Origin: Actinomycetes bacterium
Lineage (GTDB): Bacteria > Actinomycetota > Acidimicrobiia > Acidimicrobiales > RAAP-2
DNA: 20,045 nt
Direction of reading: 5' to 3'
NCBI GenBank assembly: GCA_021791615.1
Contig: JAJYWG010000411.1
Coordinates: 1-20,045 of the forward strand
Shown: piece after piece, positions 6,563 to 12,821 of the stretch
Numbering within the stretch: position 1 is the first letter of the stretch
Layout: every line of letters begins with the position of its first letter
Translations under genes and position numbers: made by a program
The notes under the pieces: model-generated
Databases searched by the model: none
What the model saw: only the letters and a program-made list of their open reading frames with translations
Told to the model about the DNA's origin: nothing

Positions 6563-8134
6563 TCATCCCTTCGAGTGCTCAGGGTGCTGCTCCAATGGAC
6601 CGTTCAGCATCGCCTGGAGCTCTGGCTTCACCACCTTGCCGGTCGCGTTGCGCGGCAAGGTGTCCACGACGTGCCATTCTCGCGGCACTTTGTAGTCGGC
6701 CAATGACTCCAGGCAGTGCGCACGGAGCGCGTTGATTGTGGTCTTGGCACCAGGTCGGAGCGCGACAAATGCGACGACGTCTTCGCCGAGGACGGGGTGA
6801 GGCACACCGACGACCGCCGCCTCGGCGACGTCGGGGTGCGACACGATGACGTGCTCCACGTCGGCTGCGTGGATGTTGTTCCCGCCTCGGATGATCACGT
6901 CTTTTCGGCGACCCACGATGTACAGGTACCCGTCCTCGTCGACTTTCCCGAGGTCCCCGGTGATGAGCCAGCCGTCCACCCAGGTCGACGCCGTGGCTCC
7001 AGGGTCGTCGAAGTACTCACGCGCCCGGCCGGGGATCCGGAGCCGGACGTCGCCCACGTGTCCCGCCGGGACTTCGACTCCTTCGTCATCGACGATGCGG
7101 ACCTCGGCCGGAGGTGCAGGCCGGCCAACGGACCCTGGCCTCTTGACCGCCTCACCTTTGGGCGTGAGGCAGTACACAGATCCGGCCTCGGTCATCCCGT
7201 AGTTGTTCGAGATCATGGCGTCGGGCATCTTGGCCTGAAGTCGTTCGATCACAAACGGCGCGAGAGGTGCGCTCCCGATGGCGCAGATCTGGACCGACGA
7301 GAGGTCGGCTTCGGAGAATCGCGGATGGTCCAAGAGGAGGTGGGTCATCGCCGGGACGAGGAACACGGCAACAGGCCGCTCGTGCTCGACCACCTCGATC
7401 CAGCGCCCCGCGTCGAAGCGCGGCTGGTAGATGCCCCGCAACCCGAGCTTCATCGGGTTGTAGACGAAGCCAAGCCCGGCGAACGTGCACAGTGGGCTGG
7501 CATGCAGCCAGCTTCCTCCACTCCATGAGGGAGGACCCGGCGGGACGAGTGAGGCGTTCACGTGGCGGACCGCGACGCCTTTGGGACTCCCGGTCGTCCC
7601 CGACGTGTAGATGATGTCAGCGAGGTCGTCGTCGTCTCTCGGCACCTGGATCGGGTCGCCGCTCGGGTCCAACACGTCGATCCAGCCCACCGTCTTGACC
7701 GGTTGGGTGCCAGTTGGTCCCATCGGTGTCGCCGACGCGTCGATCACGAACGCCGGGCTCTCCGATGCACGCCGGCCCAGCTCCTCGGCATCCTGGCTCA
7801 CCCGTGCATCGTCGGACACCACGGCCCGGGCTCGGCAGTGCCCCAGCATGCGACCGACCTCGGCTTGGGCGAGGCGGGGATTGAGCGGGACGGCGACTGC
7901 ACCGGCGCGATGGATGGCGCTGTAGGCCACGATCCAACGCAGAGCATTCTCGAAGCTCAGGTGAATGGCGATCGGGTCATCGGGTGCGACTCCCATGGCG
8001 AGGAGGCCGCGCGCCAGGCGGTTCGCCTGGACATCCCACTCGGCGAAGGTGATCGAGCCGCCGTCCACGACGCTGTAAGCCGTCTCGTCGCCGAATGCCT
8101 CGGCCATCGCTCGGAGAGTCTCGGGAAGCAGCAT
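6563..8134 (-). CDS. Acyl-CoA synthetase (AMP-forming ligase, FadD-like)
   Basis: A 523-residue ANL ligase that activates a carboxylic acid to its CoA thioester through an acyl-adenylate. All catalytic motifs are intact: YTSGTTGSPKG (176-186), NNYGMTEAG (310-318), ITGDLG (391-396), GRRKDVIIRGGNNI (408-421) and LPRNATGK with the adenylation Lys at 500. The ATG at 8132-8134 is preceded by only a weak purine-rich site (AAAGG). It is the first gene of the leftward unit synthetase, atypical synthetase, P450. The divergent DUF35-thiolase unit begins 299 bases away, and the intervening region carries several inverted repeats that probably control both directions. Chain length and substrate class cannot be told from sequence alone. 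Confidence 0.93.
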   Translation of the reverse strand: MLLPETLRAMAEAFGDETAYSVVDGGSITFAEWDVQANRLARGLLAMGVAPDDPIAIHLSFENALRWIVAYSAIHRAGAVAVPLNPRLAQAEVGRMLGHCRARAVVSDDARVSQDAEELGRRASESPAFVIDASATPMGPTGTQPVKTVGWIDVLDPSGDPIQVPRDDDDLADIIYTSGTTGSPKGVAVRHVNASLVPPGPPSWSGGSWLHASPLCTFAGLGFVYNPMKLGLRGIYQPRFDAGRWIEVVEHERPVAVFLVPAMTHLLLDHPRFSEADLSSVQICAIGSAPLAPFVIERLQAKMPDAMISNNYGMTEAGSVYCLTPKGEAVKRPGSVGRPAPPAEVRIVDDEGVEVPAGHVGDVRLRIPGRAREYFDDPGATASTWVDGWLITGDLGKVDEDGYLYIVGRRKDVIIRGGNNIHAADVEHVIVSHPDVAEAAVVGVPHPVLGEDVVAFVALRPGAKTTINALRAHCLESLADYKVPREWHVVDTLPRNATGKVVKPELQAMLNGPLEQHPEHSKG

Positions 8135-8152
8135 GCCTGCCTTTCACGGTCG

Positions 8153-8170
8153 GTGCACCCCCGGGTGCAC
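8153..8170. promoter_or_regulatory. Perfect 18-bp inverted repeat upstream of acyl-CoA synthetase
   Basis: GTGCACCC (8153-8160), CC, GGGTGCAC (8163-8170) form a perfect 8-bp-arm inverted repeat, 18 bases before the synthetase ATG. It could be an operator or a leader hairpin near the ribosome site. The sequence is unrelated to the TGAC-N6-GTCA motif in the same spacer. Confidence 0.5.
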
Positions 8171-8243
8171 AATCGGCTCCGGCGTCAACCGGCGAGATCG
8201 GAGGGAGCCGCACCTGCGCCCGGTGCAGCGCCGCCGTTCTGAC

Positions 8244-8269
8244 CGAAGTTGACGCCAGTGTCAGCTTCG
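8244..8269. promoter_or_regulatory. Candidate shared operator, site 2 (core 8250-8263)
   Basis: The core reads TGACGCCAGTGTCA on the plus strand (TGACACTGGCGTCA on the minus strand). It is the same TGAC-N6-GTCA motif as at 3525 and 11540, and it sits inside longer 10-bp arms (8244-8253 and 8260-8269) with one mismatch. It lies in the divergent spacer, 170 bases before the DUF35 start and 116 bases before the synthetase start. GGCGTCAAC at 8181-8189 repeats one half of the site in inverted orientation. Confidence 0.6.
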
Positions 8270-8353
8270 TGCAGCATGGCCCACGGTCACCCGGCGGTCA
8301 ACCGTGCTCGGCCACCATGGGGTCCGAGCACCACCAGTCCAGGGACTCCGAGC

Positions 8354-8380
8354 ACCATGGCCACCATGGCCACCATGGCC
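8354..8380. repeat. Three perfect 9-bp tandem repeats (accatggcc)
   Basis: Copies lie at 8354-8362, 8363-8371 and 8372-8380, each containing the palindrome CCATGG. The flanks repeat related words (tccgagcacca at 8323 and 8347). In the DUF35 frame the array would encode His-His-Gly repeats. It is 54 bases upstream of the DUF35 start. Confidence 0.85.
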
Positions 8381-8433
8381 AGGGACGCCATGGGGTACCC
8401 GGCAACGCGACCACGACACGAAGGGGGCACGCA

Positions 8434-8922
8434 GTGAGCATGACGCGCTTCGACCTTCCCACCCCGGAAGGCGACACGCTCGAATTCTGGGAGGCCGCCC
8501 GCAACGGCCGGCTGCTGATCAAGCACTGTGGGGCCTGCGGGGCCTACTCCTACTACCCTCGCCCGTTCTGTCCCGAATGCTGGAATGAGGAAGTGGAATG
8601 GCACGAGGCCAGCGGTGATGCCACCTTGTACTCGTGGTCGGTCATCTACAACAACGACCAGCCACCGTTCCGGGATCGGGTCCCGTATGTGGCAGCGGTC
8701 GTCGACCTGGCCGAAGGGCCTCGGATGATGACGAACGTGGTGGACACCCCCTTCGACCAGCTGTCCGTCGGAATGCCGCTGCGAGTGACCTTCATGGTCA
8801 TCAGTGACGACTACACGATCCCGGTCTTCACCTCGGTAGGGACACCGACTGGGACGCCGACTGGGACGTCGACTGTGCCGGACGCCGATCGTGAACCCGG
8901 TGAGGGGCACGGCAATGGGTGA
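8434..8922 (+). CDS. DUF35 / OB-fold Zn-ribbon acyl-CoA-associated protein
   Basis: A 162-residue protein with an N-terminal helix (TLEFWEAARNGRLLIKHC), a rubredoxin-like zinc ribbon with Cys32, Cys35, Cys46 and Cys49 (HCGACG...FCPECW), and a C-terminal OB-fold (PYVAAVVDLAEGPRMMTNVV). DUF35 proteins such as actinobacterial ChsH2-type and archaeal thiolase partners bind acyl-CoA and dock to thiolase-fold enzymes. The GTG at 8434 is favoured because AAGGGGG (8421-8427) is 6 bases upstream; ATG at 8440 is the alternative. The frame remains open to ATG 8317, which would add a His-rich stretch, but that start has no ribosome site. The C-terminus ends in GTPTGTPTGTST, encoded by a 12-bp repeat. It overlaps the thiolase gene by 8 bases, which suggests a physical complex. 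Confidence 0.92.
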   Translation: MSMTRFDLPTPEGDTLEFWEAARNGRLLIKHCGACGAYSYYPRPFCPECWNEEVEWHEASGDATLYSWSVIYNNDQPPFRDRVPYVAAVVDLAEGPRMMTNVVDTPFDQLSVGMPLRVTFMVISDDYTIPVFTSVGTPTGTPTGTSTVPDADREPGEGHGNG

Positions 8923-10102
8923 CGCTGTGATCGTCTCGGCGGTGCGAACGCCGATCGGGCGTTCCGGGCGATCCCTGGCCGGCCTTGACTTGGCGGGTAT
9001 CGGTGGAGCCGTCGTGAGCGAGGCGATCGAGCGGAGCGGCCTTGCGTCATCGGCAGTGGACGATCTGGTGTTGGGCGAGGCGCTCCAGGGTGGCGGCTGT
9101 ACTGCTCGCTACCTGGCAGTTGCTCTCGGCCTCCCCGACGACACCCCGGGGCTGGCGGTCCAGCGTCAGTGCGCCACTGGCATGGCTGCCGTCCAATGGG
9201 CGGCGGCTCAGATCCGCTCGGGAATGGCGCGTGCGGTGGTCGCCGGGGGGATCGAGTCCATGACGAGAGCACCGCTCCAATTCGAGAAATCTCCGTTCCC
9301 CTTCGGAGGGGTGCAGCCCTACCTCCCACCGAGCCACCCGGACCGGCCCGACGCTCCCAACATGAACATGCTGATCACGGTCGGGGAGAACACTGCTCGG
9401 GAGTGCGGCATCACGCGCGAGGAGCAGGACGACTGGTCGTACCACTCCCACTTGAGGGCGGTGGAGGCGATCGACGAGGGGAGGTTCGCCGACGAGATCG
9501 TCCCGGTCCATGTTCCCGCCGGTCGCAACGAGACGACCGCGGTCACGACCGATGAGCTCCCCCGCCGTGACACCACGCCAGACAAGCTGGCGAAGCTGCC
9601 TGTGCTGACCGGACCCGGGGGAACGATCACCGCAGGGAACTCGTCGGGGATCGCGGACGGCGGTGCGGCGCTTGTCATCGTGGACCGCGCACTCGCGGAC
9701 ACACTCGGGCTCGAAGTGCTGGCCATCGTGAGGAGCTGGGCCAGTGCCGGGATCGACCCGTCACGTACCGGGCTCGCACCGACGGTCGCCGTGCCACGCG
9801 CGCTCGAGCTCGGAGGGCTCGCCGCCCCTGACGTTGACCTCGTGGAGATCAACGAGGCCTTCGCTTCGATGGCCGTGGCGTGCTCTCGGCAGCTCGGATT
9901 TCCCCACGACATCGTGAACGTCAACGGTGGCGCTGTCGGCCTCGGCCACCCGGTCGGCTGCTCGGGCGCCCGCATCCTCGTGACGCTCCTCCACGAGCTC
10001 CGACGCCGCGGCGGAGGGATCGGGGTAGGGACGCTGTGCGCGGGAGGCGGTATGGGATCCGCCACCGTCCTCGAGGTCCCTGCGGCGCAAAGCAAGAGCT
10101 GA
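8915..10102 (+). CDS. Thiolase (acetyl-CoA acetyltransferase family)
   Basis: A 395-residue thiolase that would cleave a 3-oxoacyl-CoA with CoA, or run in the condensing direction. The full catalytic set is present: nucleophile Cys86 in VQRQCATGM, the NEAF motif, His345 in VGLGHPVGCSGAR and Cys375 in TLCAGGGMGSA, together with ITAGNSSGIADGGAA. Length and spacing match classical degradative thiolases. It is therefore not one of the sterol-lyase Ltp types that lack these residues. The ATG at 8915 is preceded by GAGGGG (8902-8907) at 7 bases; the longer GTG-initiated frame is not needed. The start overlaps the DUF35 stop (ATGGGTGA), so translation is coupled. It is likely the last step of the acyl-CoA route encoded by the surrounding genes. 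Confidence 0.94.
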   Translation: MGDAVIVSAVRTPIGRSGRSLAGLDLAGIGGAVVSEAIERSGLASSAVDDLVLGEALQGGGCTARYLAVALGLPDDTPGLAVQRQCATGMAAVQWAAAQIRSGMARAVVAGGIESMTRAPLQFEKSPFPFGGVQPYLPPSHPDRPDAPNMNMLITVGENTARECGITREEQDDWSYHSHLRAVEAIDEGRFADEIVPVHVPAGRNETTAVTTDELPRRDTTPDKLAKLPVLTGPGGTITAGNSSGIADGGAALVIVDRALADTLGLEVLAIVRSWASAGIDPSRTGLAPTVAVPRALELGGLAAPDVDLVEINEAFASMAVACSRQLGFPHDIVNVNGGAVGLGHPVGCSGARILVTLLHELRRRGGGIGVGTLCAGGGMGSATVLEVPAAQSKS

Positions 10103-10117
10103 CCGCCTGCACGTGCG

Positions 10118-10131
10118 GCGCCCTTCGGCGC
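10118..10131. terminator. Stem-loop between convergent genes
   Basis: GCGCC-CTTC-GGCGC forms a 5-bp stem 15 bases after the thiolase stop, and GTGC/GCAC flanks can extend it with a bulge. No T-run follows. The convergent position suggests a bidirectional terminator, but this is tentative. Confidence 0.4.
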
Positions 10132-10173
10132 ACGGCTACTGCACGGCTACTGCACGGCTACTGCACGGCTCCT
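10130..10173. repeat. Four tandem 11-bp repeats (gcacggctact)
   Basis: Copies start at 10130, 10141, 10152 and 10163. The first three are identical and the fourth has one change (gcacggctcct), followed by a partial fifth. The array lies in the 89-base gap between the converging thiolase and ACAD genes. The 11-bp period is close to one helical turn. There are no spacers, so it is not a CRISPR array. Confidence 0.9.
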
Positions 10174-10191
10174 GCACGCGGGCCATGTGAC

Positions 10192-11436
10192 TCAGGCACA
10201 CGCTCCGAGAAGCCGGGCGATCGTCAGCCGGTGCTCGCGGGCCGAGCCGAACAGGGCACCGGCGCTCATGGCTCGCTTCGCGAAAAGGTGCACATCCGCT
10301 TCCCACGTGAAACCGATCCCCCCGAACGTCTGGATCGACTCGCGGCAGACGACGCGCTGGCAGTCGTCGGCAGCGGCTTTGGCCATGGCGACGGCCAGCG
10401 GCGCCTGCGGGTCGTGCTCGTCGATCGCAGCGATGGCGTAGTAGGCCAGCGAGCGCGCCCGCTCGAGCGCGACGTAGAGATCGGCCATCTTGTGCTTGAC
10501 CGCCTGGAAGCTCCCGATCGGCACACCGAACTGGCGGCGGTTCTTCGCGTGCTCGATGGTCATGTCCAGTAGAGACCGGCACGTTCCCACGATCTCGACG
10601 GCGAAGCCGAGAGCCGCCTCGGCCATGACCCTGTCGAGCGCGGCGGCAAGCGTCGGTGCCCCCGGATCCCCCAGCACATCTCCGTCGGGAACTTCGACAC
10701 CGTCGACGACGACTCGGGAGAGCGGACGAGACGGATCGAGGACTCTCTCGCTGTGCACATCCAGGCGATGGAGAGGCACCACGAACATCCCGATGCCGGG
10801 CTCCGATGTGGTCGGCCTGGCAACCACTACGACGTCTGATGGGTCCTGGGGACCCGCGCACACCATGTGCTTCACACCTCGGAGCACCCACCCTGCCGAC
10901 GTTCGCTCTGCCGTCGCCGAGACGCCACCGCTCCACCTGCCGGGATGGTCGGCGACCGCCAGTGCTCCGGTGCGCTCTCCAGAGGCGATCGGCGCCAGCA
11001 GGCGCCGGCGCTGATCGGCCGTGCCCGCCGCCACCACGGCAGGGACGAACTGGGTAGCCGTCGCCAAGAACGGACCCGGTGCGACGACCGCACCGAGCTC
11101 CTCGACGACCAGAGCGACCTCGGCCATGCCGAGCCCCATGCCACCGCACTCCTCCGGCACGTTCAGGGCCGGCCAGTCCAGGGCGACCATCGCCTGCCAC
11201 AGCTCGCCAGCACGACCCGTGAGCGAAGATGCGCAGCCTCCGCCCAGGGCTCCGACGGGTGGGGCAGCACTGGCCGCGGGCGCGGCAGCGGCGGGCGAGC
11301 CACTCTCCGACGGGGCGGCACCCACGATGGTGTCTTCTACCACTTGGCGCACCAGGTCGATGGGGCACTCGGCGGCCAGGAACGCCCGGACCGAGCTTCG
11401 CAGCTCCTCCTGCTCAGAAGTGAATTCCAGGTCCAT
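10192..11436 (-). CDS. Acyl-CoA dehydrogenase-like protein (FadE, possibly non-catalytic subunit)
   Basis: A 414-residue ACAD-fold protein. It has the N-terminal MDLEFTSEQEELRSSVRAFL helix, LNVPEECGGMGLG, the C-terminal signature NRRQFGVPIGSFQAVKHKMAD (299-319) and QTFGGIGFTWEADVHLF (369-385). An Ala/Pro/Ser/Gly-rich insert (about 39-70) separates the first helices and is unusual. The TEPxAGSD flavin motif is replaced by VADHPGRW. No YEGT Glu is present, and the alternative helix-G position has Asp268. Such features occur in one half of heteromeric actinobacterial FadE pairs, so it may need a catalytic partner. ATG 11434-11436 is preceded by AAGGG at 7 bases. It is divergent from the amidohydrolase across a 140-base region holding operator site 3. 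Confidence 0.88.
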   Translation of the reverse strand: MDLEFTSEQEELRSSVRAFLAAECPIDLVRQVVEDTIVGAAPSESGSPAAAAPAASAAPPVGALGGGCASSLTGRAGELWQAMVALDWPALNVPEECGGMGLGMAEVALVVEELGAVVAPGPFLATATQFVPAVVAAGTADQRRRLLAPIASGERTGALAVADHPGRWSGGVSATAERTSAGWVLRGVKHMVCAGPQDPSDVVVVARPTTSEPGIGMFVVPLHRLDVHSERVLDPSRPLSRVVVDGVEVPDGDVLGDPGAPTLAAALDRVMAEAALGFAVEIVGTCRSLLDMTIEHAKNRRQFGVPIGSFQAVKHKMADLYVALERARSLAYYAIAAIDEHDPQAPLAVAMAKAAADDCQRVVCRESIQTFGGIGFTWEADVHLFAKRAMSAGALFGSAREHRLTIARLLGACA

Positions 11437-11537
11437 GGACCAGCCCTTCTCCTCGCGATCGCTCCCGGCAATCTGCCGTTTCGACTGGTCGACCCCTCGA
11501 CAGCCTCAGGGCGGCGATACTACCCGCCTCGCCTTTC

Positions 11538-11555
11538 CCTGACACGAACGTCAGG
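11538..11555 (+). promoter_or_regulatory. Candidate shared operator, site 3 (core 11540-11553)
   Basis: CCTGAC-ACGAAC-GTCAGG is a perfect 6-bp-arm inverted repeat. Its core TGACACGAACGTCA differs at one base from site 1 in front of hyuB. It covers the -35 of the amidohydrolase promoter, so a bound protein would be expected to repress. The same spacer serves the divergent ACAD. Confidence 0.6.
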
Positions 11556-11569
11556 TTGCGTGGTACTGT
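11539..11569 (+). promoter_or_regulatory. Promoter for a leaderless amidohydrolase transcript
   Basis: A -35-like CTGACA (11539-11544), a 19-base spacer and a -10-like TACTGT (11564-11569) place the expected start 7 bases further on, at the A of ATG 11577. No ribosome site precedes that ATG. This pattern is typical of leaderless actinobacterial genes. Confidence 0.55.
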
Positions 11570-11576
11570 GACTGCC

Positions 11577-12803
11577 ATGCCACTTCCCAAGATCATCTCC
11601 GTGGACGACCATGTCGTCGAGCCACCGCACGTGTGGCAGACCTGGTTGCCCGAAAAGTACCGGGAGAAGGGCCCTCGGATCGAACGCCGGACCTGGGGTT
11701 CGGTCAAGCAGCTCGGCGGCGCCAAGTACGACGTGACCGAGGATCCCGACGGCCAGCCAGGTGATGCGTGGTTCTACGAGGATCGCCTGATCTACGTGCA
11801 CAAGCGCTTCGTCGCGATCCCCTCCGACGCGGTGAGCGAGACACAAGGTGTCAAGCGTCTCGACAACTCGAAGATGCCCATGACGCCCGTCACTTACGAC
11901 GAGATGATCCCAGGATGCTACGACCGAGACGCGCGGATCGCCGATCTCCGATCCAACTGGACGGACGGCTCACTTCCCTTTCCCACCTTTCCGCGCTTCT
12001 GCGGGCAGACCTTCTACGAAGGGGACGACAAGGAGCTTGGGCTGGCGTGTGTGAAGGCGTACAACGACTGGATGGTGGATGAGTGGTGCGGACCCTCCGA
12101 CGGGGTCAACATTCCGCTGTGCATCATCCCGCTCTGGGATGCCGAGCTGGCCGCGGCCGAAGTCCGGCGCAACGCCGAGCGCGGTGTCCGGGCAATCGCC
12201 TTCTCGGAGCTGCCGACGCGGCTGAAGCTTCCGAGCATCCACTCGGGATACTGGGATCCGATGTTCCAGGCATGCAACGACACTGGCGTCACCGTGTGCA
12301 TGCACGTGGGATCGTCGTCCTCCAACCCGGCGGCATCCCCTGACGCTCCGCAGGCTGCCGGCGTGACCCTTTCGTTCAACAACTCCTTCGCCTCGCTGGT
12401 GGACTGGCTCTTCTCCGGCAAGCTCATCCAGTTCCCCAAGCTCAAGCTGGCGTACTCGGAAGGGCAGATTGGCTGGATCCCCTATGTCCTCGAGCGCGCC
12501 GACGCCGTGTGGGAGCATCACGACGGTTGGCAGCACACCCGTGAGAGGATCCCCGAGCCTCCTTCCACGTACTACTACGGCCGGGTGTACGGCTGCTTCA
12601 CCGCAGATCACCACGGCCTCCACTCGCTTGCCGAGGTCGGTCCCGACAACATCTGCTTCGAGACCGATTTTCCGCACACCGACACCACCTGGCCGAGCTC
12701 GGAGGAGTACGTCACCAAGATGCTCGCCGACTTCGACGAGGAGACGGCGTACAAAGTCCTTCGAGGGAACGCCATCAAGATGCTGGAGCTGGACAGGACC
12801 TGA
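11577..12803 (+). CDS. Amidohydrolase-2 family (TIM-barrel metal-dependent hydrolase)
   Basis: A 408-residue TIM-barrel protein of the amidohydrolase-related group (PF04909-like), which includes metal-dependent decarboxylases and hydrolases. Visible metal-site candidates are Asp10/Asp11-His12 in ISVDDHVVEPPHVW, His243 in VCMHVGSSS, and Asp364/His367 in CFETDFPHTDTTWP. The short DxH motif, rather than DxHxH, is usual for the actinobacterial DHVVEP clade. The ATG at 11577 opens the conserved sequence MPLPKIISVDDHV; an upstream TTG (11556) is rejected because the promoter lies across it. Paralogues of this clade are common in lipid and sterol catabolic clusters but rarely have a known reaction, so hydrolysis or decarboxylation of a pathway intermediate is inference. 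Confidence 0.9.
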   Translation: MPLPKIISVDDHVVEPPHVWQTWLPEKYREKGPRIERRTWGSVKQLGGAKYDVTEDPDGQPGDAWFYEDRLIYVHKRFVAIPSDAVSETQGVKRLDNSKMPMTPVTYDEMIPGCYDRDARIADLRSNWTDGSLPFPTFPRFCGQTFYEGDDKELGLACVKAYNDWMVDEWCGPSDGVNIPLCIIPLWDAELAAAEVRRNAERGVRAIAFSELPTRLKLPSIHSGYWDPMFQACNDTGVTVCMHVGSSSSNPAASPDAPQAAGVTLSFNNSFASLVDWLFSGKLIQFPKLKLAYSEGQIGWIPYVLERADAVWEHHDGWQHTRERIPEPPSTYYYGRVYGCFTADHHGLHSLAEVGPDNICFETDFPHTDTTWPSSEEYVTKMLADFDEETAYKVLRGNAIKMLELDRT

Positions 12804-12821
12804 GCAGTTCCGGGGACATGC

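Noticed and set aside
5629..6735. 368-codon plus-strand open frame opposite the atypical synthetase
   Set aside because: No motif, antisense to a well supported gene.
10130..10173. CRISPR-like array
   Set aside because: The 11-bp units are directly adjacent without spacers, and no cas genes are present.
11840..11852. GACAC-AAG-GTGTC palindrome as another operator copy
   Set aside because: It lies inside the amidohydrolase coding sequence and the half-site spacing differs from TGAC-N6-GTCA.
11881..11892. TGAC-GCCC-GTCA as another operator copy
   Set aside because: The spacer is 4 rather than 6 and it lies inside a gene, so it is probably chance.
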